IMG/VR virus record: IMGVR_UViG_3300025326_000223
Span: 1 to 22,105 of that record
Direction: 5' to 3' (one strand)
Source: a virus
Length of the DNA: 22,105 nt
The notes under the pieces were generated by a model. The model saw only the letters and a list, made by a program, of their open reading frames with translations. It made no database searches and was not told where the DNA came from. The position numbers and the translations under genes are program-made. Positions 1 through 9,263 of the stretch are shown piece by piece. Each line of letters starts with the position of its first letter. The stretch's first letter is position 1.

Positions 1-1176
1 CGTTGGAGTAAGTGCCGCCGAGCTCCATCCCGCTGTCGTTGATACGCCGTCCGTTTCTAGTACGCTAATTGTTACCGTTGCATTGTCCAGCGTGCCCGCC
101 GTATGTCGGAGGTAGAGACTAGTAGCCCAGGTTTGCCCGGCGCTTGCAGCTACCGAATTTACACCTTCCAAACTGACGCTAACGTTGGTTATACCTACTG
201 GTGTCCCATAAAATCTAATAGCAACATATTCAATCCCGTCCTCGGCCCCAGTGTCAACAACCTCACGCGTCACACCAGAGCCTGTTGACGAAACACCCCA
301 ATGTGTTGGCGCAGTCCCCGGCGTACCCGCAACCGCACCCGTTGCCGTATTGTTCCGAATGCTATTCGTCGCCGCATCCTCTGCCAGCAGCCCATCGCAC
401 GCATACTGTTTCGGGTATGTGGTTGCGCCTGTGCGTTTGTATGCGAGGGCGGTGGGGCCGGTGTTGAGTTGTGCGCGGTCAACGTAGACGCCGGATGCCC
501 CGTCACCTAAATAGGACGTAACGCCCCCCGATGCGGTATGGACGAACGCGTTGAGTGAAGTGCTGGTAGTTGTAGCAGTTATCGCAATTCGATACCACCC
601 ATTGACCGACGGCGTAACTTGATAGCTGCCGGAGCCGCTACTCGATATAAAAGTGCCCGCACTTAAATTGAACACCGCCTTATAGACTGATGCGCCCGTG
701 TATATTTCTAGGGCGGCTTGAGTGCGCTCGGCAGCTTTCAAAAAGACACTAAAAGTGTGTACTTCACCTGACGAAACCGTTGCGGCTTGTCGGCTGTTGT
801 GATCCGAATTAGCTACAGACTCCACTAATTTATCCGCAGTTAGTTCGCCTTTTGAGGAAAGCGCCGCATTTGAGGACACACTAACCCCCGACTTAACCCA
901 CAAGGGGTCGGCAAAGTCCTCTGACGAGACGAATTTATTCTCAAACTCCAGCACGCTCGGATCATGCTGCAACCGCGCCGTATTCGCAGCGCACACTTCC
1001 AGCACGCCCGAAGGGTTAAACCGTGTAGCCGTATCGCCCGCCCGCGTGACGACGAGTGCCGCATTGCCTTCAATGGGATGCGCGCTGCCGGTCGTGAAAT
1101 CGAATTCGAGCGATGCGCCGCTGCTGTGGCGGCTCACGGCAGGCTGATACGCGATGTTGGGGCCGATGCCGATCAT
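1..1176 (-). CDS. Receptor-binding-type tail protein, partial (runs off the left edge)
   Basis: An open frame of 392 codons starts at ATG 1174-1176 and reaches base 1 without a stop, so the C-terminus is missing. The start overlaps the stop of the upstream gene as ATGA. No Shine-Dalgarno is visible, so translational coupling is likely. Residues 23-75 resemble the N-terminal module of many phage tail proteins (FDFTTG, then TATRF, GVLE and AANTARLQHDP). Residues 85-250 look like a carbohydrate-binding-like beta module (SSEDFADPLWVKSG at its start, VNGWYRI, then VYVDRAQLNTGP at its end). Residues 262-392 begin a second module of the same general kind (GLLAEDAATN, AVAGTPGTAPTHW). The expected role is adhesion to the host surface at the tail tip, inferred from these modules. 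GC falls to about 50%, with stretches below 40%, unlike most neighbours. Confidence 0.75.
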   Translation of the reverse strand, partial: MIGIGPNIAYQPAVSRHSSGASLEFDFTTGSAHPIEGNAALVVTRAGDTATRFNPSGVLEVCAANTARLQHDPSVLEFENKFVSSEDFADPLWVKSGVSVSSNAALSSKGELTADKLVESVANSDHNSRQAATVSSGEVHTFSVFLKAAERTQAALEIYTGASVYKAVFNLSAGTFISSSGSGSYQVTPSVNGWYRIAITATTTSTSLNAFVHTASGGVTSYLGDGASGVYVDRAQLNTGPTALAYKRTGATTYPKQYACDGLLAEDAATNSIRNNTATGAVAGTPGTAPTHWGVSSTGSGVTREVVDTGAEDGIEYVAIRFYGTPVGITNVSVSLEGVNSVAASAGQTWATSLYLRHTAGTLDNATVTISVLETDGVSTTAGWSSAALTPT

Positions 1177-1682
1177 AGGGCCGCCGCCATGATGAACAGG
1201 TCGTCAAGCTGCGATTCGGTCAGTCCGAGGGCGGCAGCCAGGACCGGCACGAGCGGCTGGTTGCGCCGCACCTCGCTGGAGAATTCCCACTCGATGCGCG
1301 CCTTGTCGCCATCAGCGCCTTCCATCGTGGCGACGGCGTTGGTGACGGTCGTGAGCATGCCTGCGGCCAGCAGCGCGAGTCGCGCTTGACGCATGGTGAC
1401 GGCTGCGGGGATGGCGATGACGGGAGCATCCGGGATGCGCTCGACCAGTTGCGGAACCATTCGCGGCTCGGACTGGATGACGGTAACGAATTCGCCATCA
1501 ACCTCGCCCGGGACCAGCACTTCAACATCGGCCCACGTTGCAATCAGTTCGACCCTCCAAGAGGTCCAATTGCGCGCCGCATCCTCGTCGATTTCTAGGT
1601 ACGCATCCTCGTGCTCGATCAAGAGATCTTGCAGGTAACAGCCGGTGATTGTGCCGTCCGCTTCAAAAGTAATGTATCGCAT
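1173..1682 (-). CDS. Tail fibre assembly-like / conserved phage tail protein
   Basis: This 169-residue protein starts at ATG 1680-1682, directly after the TAA stop of the upstream fibre gene. The N-terminal half is acidic and variable. The C-terminal half carries a block common in phage proteins next to fibre genes: a VTMRQARLALLAAG segment near residues 95-108, IEWEFS near 129-134, and a terminal LGLTESQLDDLF helix. Proteins with this C-terminal block are usually annotated as hypothetical or fibre-assembly proteins. Its biochemical role is not established from sequence. It ends in an ATGA overlap with the receptor-binding-type gene, which fits a chaperone or partner of a neighbouring fibre. 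Confidence 0.75.
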   Translation of the reverse strand: MRYITFEADGTITGCYLQDLLIEHEDAYLEIDEDAARNWTSWRVELIATWADVEVLVPGEVDGEFVTVIQSEPRMVPQLVERIPDAPVIAIPAAVTMRQARLALLAAGMLTTVTNAVATMEGADGDKARIEWEFSSEVRRNQPLVPVLAAALGLTESQLDDLFIMAAAL

Positions 1683-2876
1683 TTATGCCACCCTTTCAAA
1701 CGTCAATTCAGAGTACACCTCGACCTGGCCGGTACTTGTCGCCTGTCCCAAGCCCCACCCAGTCGCCGTCACGGTCCAATGCCTCACCGTAAAGGCCTTC
1801 GTGGCGGCAATTGTAATGACTCCGCTAATTACAGAGTCGCCCCCAGACGCCGAGCTAGACCCAATGAGCGCGTAGGTGCCGTCCGTGACGTTGTACAAGA
1901 ACGCTTTATGCGCGCCCGCGCTTGGGTAGGCTGGCACGCGGCCACTGACCCTGTAGGTGCCGGCTGGAACGGTAGGCGAGTTTGAGGCGAGGGAAGCGCC
2001 GGCGATTGTGTTAACGTCGGTTGTATTGAGAGTGCGGGTTTGTGTAATCGTGGTAGCCACCGACGTTCCACCGTCTACGCCACTTGCTTTCTGATCGCTC
2101 ACTTTCAACATAGGGAGCGCGCCGCCCATGCGAATGAAGCTCAAGGCGACGCCATTGCACCGCATAAGCACAGCCTGCCCACGTTGCAGCACAAACGTCC
2201 CAATGGTGACGGCGCCCGTTCCAGCGGAATTGTCGAAGTAGACGTAATGCCCGTTGCCGAGCGTTGCCGCCGCGTCAGTCGTTACGGTGAAAGTGCCAGA
2301 GCAAGCGAACACCGCGCCAAGATCCTGCGCGACCACGTTGTAAGCGCCAGTCAGATCGCGCACGGCATTGCTCACGGTCGACATCACCGGAGGCGCGAGG
2401 CTCACGGTCCACGCTGCGAATGTGCCGATGCCCTGCGAATACGCCGCCGTGAAAACAAGTGCACCGGTCCCGCTGTTGTACGAGACGATTGGGCCACTCT
2501 CCCAGTTTTCTGGCGATGCGGTCGAGGCGAGCATGATCATCATGCCAGCCTGCAGGCTCTTGCCAGTCTGGATCGTGAGCGAGACGGTCGCGGGTACGGT
2601 CGTCTGGATTGCGAGGCTGGTCGTGGACGTAGCGGACGTGCCGGGTGCGTTGACGGCGGTGAGGGCGGAGGCGGTGGCTTCGGCGGCGGCTGGCACGGCG
2701 GCGTCAGCGGCGTCAGCGGCGGCAACTGCATTTGCATCCACCTCCCCGGCCACCACATTGAACTGCGTGATTCGAGATGGGAACTCCGCCATGAAGCTCC
2801 CCATGTTGGCGTCAAACGTTTCTTGCGCCTGGCTGCGCAGAGGGGCATCGCCGGTAAGTGGATCAATAGTCGACAT
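1683..2876 (-). CDS. Tail fibre-like structural protein
   Basis: A 397-residue protein starting at ATG 2874-2876. The TTG codon just before it is a weaker alternative start, whereas the ATG has a GGAG Shine-Dalgarno about 7 bases upstream. The N-terminus is followed by an alanine-rich, probably helical stretch at about residues 45-80. The middle is rich in threonine, serine and glycine, as in beta-structured fibres. The last ~130 residues (from about SGVDGG, through TLNTTDVNTI and TVPAGTYRVSG, to the terminal SELTFERVA) resemble the globular C-terminal domain of phage fibres. The gene overlaps the previous stop by one base (TGATG). A tail-tip or side-fibre role is inferred. No enzymatic motif is visible. 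Confidence 0.75.
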   Translation of the reverse strand: MSTIDPLTGDAPLRSQAQETFDANMGSFMAEFPSRITQFNVVAGEVDANAVAAADAADAAVPAAAEATASALTAVNAPGTSATSTTSLAIQTTVPATVSLTIQTGKSLQAGMMIMLASTASPENWESGPIVSYNSGTGALVFTAAYSQGIGTFAAWTVSLAPPVMSTVSNAVRDLTGAYNVVAQDLGAVFACSGTFTVTTDAAATLGNGHYVYFDNSAGTGAVTIGTFVLQRGQAVLMRCNGVALSFIRMGGALPMLKVSDQKASGVDGGTSVATTITQTRTLNTTDVNTIAGASLASNSPTVPAGTYRVSGRVPAYPSAGAHKAFLYNVTDGTYALIGSSSASGGDSVISGVITIAATKAFTVRHWTVTATGWGLGQATSTGQVEVYSELTFERVA

Positions 2877-4018
2877 CAAATAACTCCATCAATTTTTAGG
2901 GCCATGCGGGAAATCGGAACGTCTGCGATCACATTTTTGAAGCTGGAATATTTTCCAAACACGATGGAGTGCCCGTACGTGCTCGATCCAATGAAAACGA
3001 CATTGCGCTGTCGGAAATCGCGCAGTTGGTCAATCGCCGAATCGATCACATCGTTGTAGATGACCACGTCGAGCGTCATGATTTTCGAGTAGCCGCGTAC
3101 AGTGGTTGAACTGCTTCCGTCCACACCAAAGCGCGTGCTTGAATAGTCTTTGTCCTCGGCGCCAAGGCCAAATACCGTAAAGCCGAACGTGGTCAGCGGG
3201 CCGATGGAAAACATGCCGCATTTGGCCGTGCCGCCCGGCTTGTTGATCGCGACCTGAATCGTTGCGCCGTAGTACATCGGCAGATCTAGATTGAGGTGAA
3301 AATTCTTGCGGCGAATGCGGGCGAAGCACCAGTTGTAATAGCTACTTCCAGACGTGGACTGAATCAGGCTTTCCGTGCTCGTGTACACCACGCCCTCGAC
3401 CGGATCGGTCATCGTCGTAACGATCTCATTCGCGTCAAGGCCGCCCAGGTACAGGCCGCCCGCCAACTGGGCCGGCGTCACCTCGACAATGATCGATTCC
3501 GCATTGGATGTCTGCGTGTTGTTGACCGCATCGAACATTTTGTAGGCGTTCATGACGCCGACCAGCGCCCAGTAAAGCGGACTGGTAGCCGGCGTCTGGC
3601 CGATGGCGTTCTGCGTGATCGTGTGCACGCCTGATTGCGTGCCCGTCGTCGTGATCGCGGCCCCGCCCGCAGTTGCGCTCACGTTGAACGTGTCTGCGAC
3701 AGGGGATTTCACGTAGTACGTCGTGCCAGCCACGAGGCCAGTCGGTAGCGCGCCGGTCGTGGCGAATTTGACCGGTGCATTCGCCGCATAGCCGTGCGCC
3801 ACCTGCGACACCTCGCACGGCGCGGCAATCGTCATGGTGACGGTCGCCGACGTGCCCAATATCTGCTGGTAGATGTCATGCACGTCGGTTGCCACGACAA
3901 TGACACGCTCGCCCGGGCCATAGACGCCCGTCGCGCTGTAGGCCGCGTAATCCGTTTCCGGTACGCTGGTCGATGTGAGAATCGCATCGGTGATGGTTAC
4001 AGGATCAAGGACGATCAT
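2876..4018 (-). CDS. Conserved phage tail protein with an inserted beta domain
   Basis: A 380-residue protein overlapping the tape measure stop as ATGA. Its N-terminal and C-terminal parts resemble a conserved, functionally unnamed phage tail protein found after tape measure genes. Recognisable pieces are DYAAYS near residue 23, NAYKMFDAV near 163, the FGLGAEDKDYSSTRFG region, VRGYSKIMTLDVVI, and FGKYSSFKNVIADVP near the end. Residues 56-137 interrupt this scaffold with a separate beta-rich domain (GALPTGL, TTYYV, SATAGGAAI, TGTQSGVH). The position just after the tape measure suggests a distal tail component. Function is inferred from position only. Confidence 0.75.
   Translation of the reverse strand: MIVLDPVTITDAILTSTSVPETDYAAYSATGVYGPGERVIVVATDVHDIYQQILGTSATVTMTIAAPCEVSQVAHGYAANAPVKFATTGALPTGLVAGTTYYVKSPVADTFNVSATAGGAAITTTGTQSGVHTITQNAIGQTPATSPLYWALVGVMNAYKMFDAVNNTQTSNAESIIVEVTPAQLAGGLYLGGLDANEIVTTMTDPVEGVVYTSTESLIQSTSGSSYYNWCFARIRRKNFHLNLDLPMYYGATIQVAINKPGGTAKCGMFSIGPLTTFGFTVFGLGAEDKDYSSTRFGVDGSSSTTVRGYSKIMTLDVVIYNDVIDSAIDQLRDFRQRNVVFIGSSTYGHSIVFGKYSSFKNVIADVPISRMALKIDGVI
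3608..3853 (-). other. Inserted beta-rich domain, copy in tail protein
   Basis: Codons 56-137 of the tail protein encode a domain with GALPTGL, TTYYV, SATAGGAAI and TGTQSGVHTI. It separates YQQI from PATSPLYW...NAYKMFD, which lie close together in the usual form of this tail protein as I recall the family. The same domain occurs in the head-tail connector of this phage. About 27 of roughly 62 aligned residues are identical by eye. Confidence 0.65.
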
Positions 4019-7000
4019 GCGGACACCTCGACCAAGATTGGGCGCTCGCCGTTGATCGCATCATCAAGCTGGCTCGCGGTTTCTCCGGTATTTTTGGCGA
4101 TGGCGTAGTTCTCCAGGCTGTTCGTTCGGCGCAGTTCGGCAACCTCTGCCGTCAAGCGCTCGACAGCCGCTTCCAGCCGCGACGTGTCGCCGCCCTGCCC
4201 GCGCGTGTACGGATTGTTGTAGGCCGCTGGCGTGATGCGCTCGCCCTCGTGGATCAATGCCAGACCGGTGCGCGGCACGTAGTCGGTACCCACGTCGTAG
4301 CTCGGGACGCTCAAGCCAAATTGCCGCCCAATGCCTGTCGCGGTCATCGACATGGCAGATGCCAATTGAGCGCGCGACAGGCGTAAGTCGAACTCGGTGA
4401 TTGCATTCGCCTCGGCGAGCCGGTCAACCGCCTGCGACAACTGCGGCAGGAGTTTGTAGGCGTCCTCGTCGCCACCGCGCGCCATGGCATTGGTGACGGT
4501 GAATTTCGCCCATGCTGAAGCCAGGGACTGCGCTCCATCGCCAGAAATCAGGCCGCGCAGGCGATCCACCTCGGCGAATATGGTGTCGGTGACGCCCTGC
4601 ATCGCGTTCTTGTGCTGCTCGGCGGCGCGCTTCTGCTCCTCGGCGGCTTGTAGTGCGGCCTGTGCTGCGGCTTGAGCGGCTGCGGCTGCTGCCTGCTCGG
4701 CGGCGATCTTGTCTTGCATGGCAAAAATCGATTCCTTGAGCGCGCGATTCTCCGGGGCGAGTGCGGCAACTTCCATCTTGCGCAAAGCGATGGTGTTACC
4801 GGTCAGCTGGTACATCTCGCGTTGCAGGCCGCCGCGCTCGCTTGCTACCGCACGAGCCGATGCCGCTGCATTCTCAAGCGCCGTTGCAGCCATGGCCGCC
4901 GCTGACGCCTGATCCTGCATCGCGTAGATTTGCGATTGCAGCGGGCGCAGCGTGGCGTTCATGCCGGCCAATTCAAGCTCACGAGCGCGCGCCAGTTGTT
5001 CGGCTGACGTGTGCGTCAAATTGAAGAGCGTCGCCTCCATGCCGGCGCGCTGCGTCATCAGGGCTTGTGCCTGCGATGCTGCCGCCTGCTCTGCGGCCTG
5101 CCCGTCTGCTTGACGCTTGGTGTAGATCGCATCGGCGCGGGCGCGATTCGATTCCATCAGCGTGGCGTGAGCAGCGGTTGCGGCTTGATCTGCCTTGCGG
5201 GCCATGACCAGGTCGTACAACTTGATCGTGCTCTCATCCATGCCGATGATGTCGTCCGCGCGCAGCTGCGCCGAAGTCATCGTCGCACGGTCCATTTCGC
5301 GGATCTGATCGAGGTAGACCTTGTTGGCGGCGGCCAGATCGACCACGCCCTGCGCGATCTGCACGTCGTCGTAGAGCTTGAGATTGCTCGGATCGATCTT
5401 GCCCCGGGCTTTCGCGGCGAGAGCGGTCGGCGACATGGTCAGGCTGTCGAGCTGGTCTTGCAGGCTGGCGGCTTCGCCCAGGATGTCGGCGAGTGATCGC
5501 ACGGCAGTGGCTGCCGACTCGGCGACAGGCGTGAACGATGCGAATGCGCCATTCAGCCGAAGCATTGCAGCAACCGCAGGAGCGCCAGCCTCGCCAAGCG
5601 CCAGCCGCGCCTCGATCTCGGCACGGTATCCTTCGCGCGTCGTCGGCATCGCGACGTTGACGGCGGCCAGGGCGTCAGTCACTTGCTTTGTGACGGATGC
5701 TGTTTTTTCGGACTCGGTGTAGAAATTTTCGTGGTAAGACGATGCATTCGCGACCAGCGCATCAATCCCGCCCGACGCTTTGATCAGCGCCGATGCTGCG
5801 CCATCGCTCAGATTCGCAAATCCGGCCAGGCGCTCGCCCATGACGACAAGCGCCCGCTTCGTGGCATTGATGCTGTCAACGACTTTCGCCATATCATCAA
5901 GCGATGCGCCATCGGCCAGGCCATCAAGCATTCCCTGCGCCCATGATGGCAGGCCGATATCGTCAAGCGCAGTGCGTACCGATGCGCTCAGCGCGGCGAG
6001 ATATTCAGTCTGACCGGCTGCGCCATCAGCGAATTCCTTCGGCGCCCAGCTACCGGTTTTAGTATCCTGCCAATCAACGATCTTTGCGCCCAGTTTGTCG
6101 ATCACGAGCGCGCCCCATGCGCCATCTTTCGATGTGTCGTCAGCAAACGCGGTCGCAGCGGTGTAGCCTGCGGCCTTGCCGAACGCGAGCGCCGTGCTGT
6201 CCAAAATGCTGACGATGCCTGTTACCAGGCCGGCAGTCATTTTCTCCGTGTCGGCATTCGTGCGCGTAGCTTCAAATCCAAGCGACTCGGCGCGGATCGT
6301 AGATACACCTGCCGACGATGCGAAAGATGCGCCGCCAGTGTGGAACGTGCCGGACGTGTCGAGCTTCTTCCAGATGGCGACGGCGGCAGCGATGCCGAGG
6401 GCGATAGGGCCGAGAGCGCCGATGACGGACGAGAATCCCGCGGCCATGCCCGACGCCGTGCCGGTGCCGATGGCGCTCAGGCCAGCACTCAGCGTAGAGC
6501 CTAGCCCGATTTGGCCACTCAGAATTGCGCCAGCGGTCTGCATCGCGCCAGTACCGATGGACGCAAGCGTGCCGCCAATGCCAAGGCTGGAGCCAACCGC
6601 GCTACCTACGCCGCTACTAACGCCAGCCTGCGCAGCGACTGGGATCATCGAGCCTGCCAGCGTACCAGCAACAGGCGCGAGTATCCCCTGGATCGTAGGC
6701 CGCAAGATCAGCGTCTTGAACATGTTCTTGAGCGTGTCCATCAGGTTGCGGCCAAAGGATTTGCCGGACTCGAAGCCGCGCATGAGGGCATCGGTGAGGG
6801 AATTTTCGATTGAGTCGGCGGCCTTCTTCCATGCCGCCATTGCGTCGTCGGCGGCTTTCTTGGCGATTTCCATTTGGTCGAGCGTGGTCGCTGCGGCAGC
6901 GCTGCGCTTCTTCGCGGCAATTACAAGCTCCAGCGCGGCAACCTCGTCATCGGCCATGTCAATACCGCGCAAACGCTCAAGACGATCCTCCATGCGGGCG

Positions 7001-9252
7001 ATTTCCAGCGCCTCGACAGCCGATTTCGTCAGGCCGAATGTGCGCGCCAATTCCTCGTTCTTGTCGGCCTCTTTGATTGCGGACTCGACTGATTTGCCGA
7101 TATTTTCGGCATACTCCGCCTGAATTTTCGCCATCGCATTCGTGCGCTCAATGGCCTGATCTTGCGCGGCCACAGTAGCAATCAGCGCGCGCGTTTCCTC
7201 GATGTGCTTCGGCGTCAGTTTGTTCTTGCCCGATGCAATCAACTCATCGAGCTTGATCGTCATTTTCTGCGCGTCAGAGAGCTTGTCGTACCCGCTCATT
7301 TCGAGCTTGTTGGCTGCGATCTTCTCGCCGATGGATGTGACGAGGTTTTGATATGCGGTTGCTTCTTGAGTGATGACTTTGGCCGCGCCCTTGTCGATAT
7401 ACTTGGCTCGAATAAGCTTTTCCATCTCAGGAGTGAGCGTGCCGACCTTCTTGCGCGTTTCCTCAAGTTCATGCGCCATGCGCTGCGCGGCAGTACCGTT
7501 CCGACCAAACCAATCGGCTAGGCGAGCGCCTTCCGTGCGCTTGGCGGCGGCAGTTACTTCGTCCTGAGCCTGGCCGATGCGAAGTAATGCGGTTTCGTAA
7601 TTGTGCGCGAGGTCGATTTCTGCGAGTTGACGCATGGATGCCGACTGACCGGCGAACGATCCGGAGCCGGACCGGACTTCGTCAAGCGCCTTCTTGGCGC
7701 GCGCAAGCCCGTCCTTGTCAGCATCGCTCAAATCGGTAATGCTTTTTAGTCGCGGCTCAGTGTCTTGAAGGCGATTCCGTTCCTTTAGCTTCTCGATCTG
7801 CTTATCCAGCCGCGAAATCATCTCGGTCGTGGTTTCATCGACAGATGTCAGTGCCTTGTCGTTCGATTCCTTCGTCCTGTTCTCCCACACCATCCATGCG
7901 GTCGCACCAATGCCGATGGCGGCGGTAAGTGCGGTGAGCGGGTTTGCTACAACCCACATCGCAGCACCCAATGCCCTCGTCGCAATGACTGCCCCCCATG
8001 TCGTCGCCGTAAGCCCTGTCGTTGCCACGGCTGCAGCAGTAGTTGCTGCAGTAGACGCGGCTGTTGCGGTGGCAAGGCTTGCCTCGACGGCGATACCGGC
8101 GCGGCCTAGTGCGGCCACTTCGATCATTGCGACAGACCGCGACTGGAGCGCCAACGTTTTTGCGGCATCCGATGCGGTCGAATTAATGACGGCGTTCGCG
8201 CTGGCAATCGTCGCCAGCGTCTCGGCGCGCAACTCCACGATCATGGCGGCGCGAGCCTGAAGGTTGGACACCTCAGCGGCAGTGCTTGCAACCGTGGCTT
8301 GCGCAGACGCTACCGCCGCTTGTGCGGCGGCCACGGTTGCGGCCCTCTGTGCGGTGGATGCGGCTGATGCCGCCAGCGTTTTAGCGGTCAGCGCCTCCAT
8401 CCATACCGCGAGCTTAATCGCGGTGAGCGCAACCATTGCAGTGCCGATTACTGCGAGATTACTCGCTAGCAGGCCAATCGCGCCCGTCAATGCAGCAACT
8501 CCGCCGTTCGCATTCGCCTGAATGCCAACGAATTCCATCAAGTTGCCTTTCAGGACCGTGAAAGCGCCAGAAATGGTCTGAACTTCCTTAGCCTCTTCGC
8601 GCAGCTTTTCCAGTGCGCGGGGCAGAACATCGGCCATAATTTTGGACGTGATTTCGCCGTTTTCGGCCATTTTCTTGAGCGCGCCAACTGGTACGCCGAT
8701 GCCGTCGGCAAGGGCCAGCATAAGGCGTGGCGCCGCCTCGTTGACAGCGTTGAATTCCTCGCCGCGCAGGGTGCCGGATGCGAATGCCTGGGACAGTTGA
8801 AGCTGTGCAGACGCCGATTCCGCAGCGGTCGCGCCAGATACCCTCAGCGCCATATTGACGGTCTCGGTGATCGCGGCAACCTGCTTCTGGGTCGTGCCGA
8901 GCTCTCGCGTTCCGTTCGCTATTCGGGCATATAGCATGCCGGTCGCCTGCAAATCCTGTTGCGCCGCAGTGGCAATGCGCTTCACGTCGCCATAGGCTGC
9001 GGCGTACTCGCGCGCGGACGTTGACGCAAGGCGCAGCTGTGCCGTGAATTTGGCGTAGGCGTCAGACATTTGCACGATCTGCGCAAGCCCAATGCCCATA
9101 CCGATGCCAGCGAGGGCTGACTTGGCAGCGTCAGCGGCGCGGCTCATGCTGGCCGTGGCATTGTTGACTACGCGGCCAGCTTGGTCCATGTCGCGCTGCA
9201 AGCGCGCGATGCCCGCAATAAGTTGAATTTCTAATGTGCCGGCCAGTGCCAT
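4015..9252 (-). CDS. Tape measure protein
   Basis: At 1745 residues this is the largest gene; it sets tail length and is threaded inside the tail tube. The start is taken at ATG 9250-9252 (MALAGTLEIQL). The longer frame to GTG 9306 would read through a terminator hairpin at 9264-9287. The N-terminal third has the phage tape measure signature around residues 150-225 (GEEFNAVNEAAPRLM, then ENGEITSKIM). Hydrophobic segments lie near 255-285, 424-454 and 939-964. A lambda-type tape measure region lies near 812-834 (SIENSLTDALMRGFESGKSFG). Helical repeats are encoded at 4693-5463. The C-terminus has YDVGTDYVPRTGLALIHEGE near residue 1650, typical of these proteins. No clear Shine-Dalgarno precedes the start. 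The length compares with 853 residues in lambda gpH. Confidence 0.95.
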   Translation of the reverse strand: MALAGTLEIQLIAGIARLQRDMDQAGRVVNNATASMSRAADAAKSALAGIGMGIGLAQIVQMSDAYAKFTAQLRLASTSAREYAAAYGDVKRIATAAQQDLQATGMLYARIANGTRELGTTQKQVAAITETVNMALRVSGATAAESASAQLQLSQAFASGTLRGEEFNAVNEAAPRLMLALADGIGVPVGALKKMAENGEITSKIMADVLPRALEKLREEAKEVQTISGAFTVLKGNLMEFVGIQANANGGVAALTGAIGLLASNLAVIGTAMVALTAIKLAVWMEALTAKTLAASAASTAQRAATVAAAQAAVASAQATVASTAAEVSNLQARAAMIVELRAETLATIASANAVINSTASDAAKTLALQSRSVAMIEVAALGRAGIAVEASLATATAASTAATTAAAVATTGLTATTWGAVIATRALGAAMWVVANPLTALTAAIGIGATAWMVWENRTKESNDKALTSVDETTTEMISRLDKQIEKLKERNRLQDTEPRLKSITDLSDADKDGLARAKKALDEVRSGSGSFAGQSASMRQLAEIDLAHNYETALLRIGQAQDEVTAAAKRTEGARLADWFGRNGTAAQRMAHELEETRKKVGTLTPEMEKLIRAKYIDKGAAKVITQEATAYQNLVTSIGEKIAANKLEMSGYDKLSDAQKMTIKLDELIASGKNKLTPKHIEETRALIATVAAQDQAIERTNAMAKIQAEYAENIGKSVESAIKEADKNEELARTFGLTKSAVEALEIARMEDRLERLRGIDMADDEVAALELVIAAKKRSAAAATTLDQMEIAKKAADDAMAAWKKAADSIENSLTDALMRGFESGKSFGRNLMDTLKNMFKTLILRPTIQGILAPVAGTLAGSMIPVAAQAGVSSGVGSAVGSSLGIGGTLASIGTGAMQTAGAILSGQIGLGSTLSAGLSAIGTGTASGMAAGFSSVIGALGPIALGIAAAVAIWKKLDTSGTFHTGGASFASSAGVSTIRAESLGFEATRTNADTEKMTAGLVTGIVSILDSTALAFGKAAGYTAATAFADDTSKDGAWGALVIDKLGAKIVDWQDTKTGSWAPKEFADGAAGQTEYLAALSASVRTALDDIGLPSWAQGMLDGLADGASLDDMAKVVDSINATKRALVVMGERLAGFANLSDGAASALIKASGGIDALVANASSYHENFYTESEKTASVTKQVTDALAAVNVAMPTTREGYRAEIEARLALGEAGAPAVAAMLRLNGAFASFTPVAESAATAVRSLADILGEAASLQDQLDSLTMSPTALAAKARGKIDPSNLKLYDDVQIAQGVVDLAAANKVYLDQIREMDRATMTSAQLRADDIIGMDESTIKLYDLVMARKADQAATAAHATLMESNRARADAIYTKRQADGQAAEQAAASQAQALMTQRAGMEATLFNLTHTSAEQLARARELELAGMNATLRPLQSQIYAMQDQASAAAMAATALENAAASARAVASERGGLQREMYQLTGNTIALRKMEVAALAPENRALKESIFAMQDKIAAEQAAAAAAQAAAQAALQAAEEQKRAAEQHKNAMQGVTDTIFAEVDRLRGLISGDGAQSLASAWAKFTVTNAMARGGDEDAYKLLPQLSQAVDRLAEANAITEFDLRLSRAQLASAMSMTATGIGRQFGLSVPSYDVGTDYVPRTGLALIHEGERITPAAYNNPYTRGQGGDTSRLEAAVERLTAEVAELRRTNSLENYAIAKNTGETASQLDDAINGERPILVEVSA
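4693..5463 (-). repeat. Diverged helical repeats in the tape measure protein
   Basis: Three diverged copies of a helical unit are seen in the protein. Copy 1 is at 5350-5463 (LQDQLDSLT ... DPSNLKLYDDVQIAQ). Copy 2 is at 4891-5052 (QRAGMEATLFNLT ... LRPLQSQIYAMQDQ). Copy 3 is at 4693-4839 (ERGGLQREMYQLT ... APENRALKESIFAMQDK). Each follows the plan L-x-x-L-T, then P-x-N/L-x-x-L, then an I-x-A-x-Q/QD end. Such repeats are common in the tail-length-setting part of tape measure proteins. Confidence 0.6.
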
Positions 9253-9263
9253 TTTTAGCCCGT

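Noticed and set aside
840-1073. Minus-strand 77-codon frame near the left edge
   Set aside because: It lies in a different frame within the partial tail protein, which is open for 392 codons and has recognisable modules.
2040-3059. Plus-strand frame of 339 codons opposite the fibre-like gene
   Set aside because: It spans the antisense of two convincing tail genes and is rich in Arg, His and Gly, as expected of shadow frames.
6176-7123. Plus-strand frame of 315 codons inside the tape measure region
   Set aside because: Antisense shadow rich in Ala, Ser and Pro; the minus-strand tape measure explains the region.
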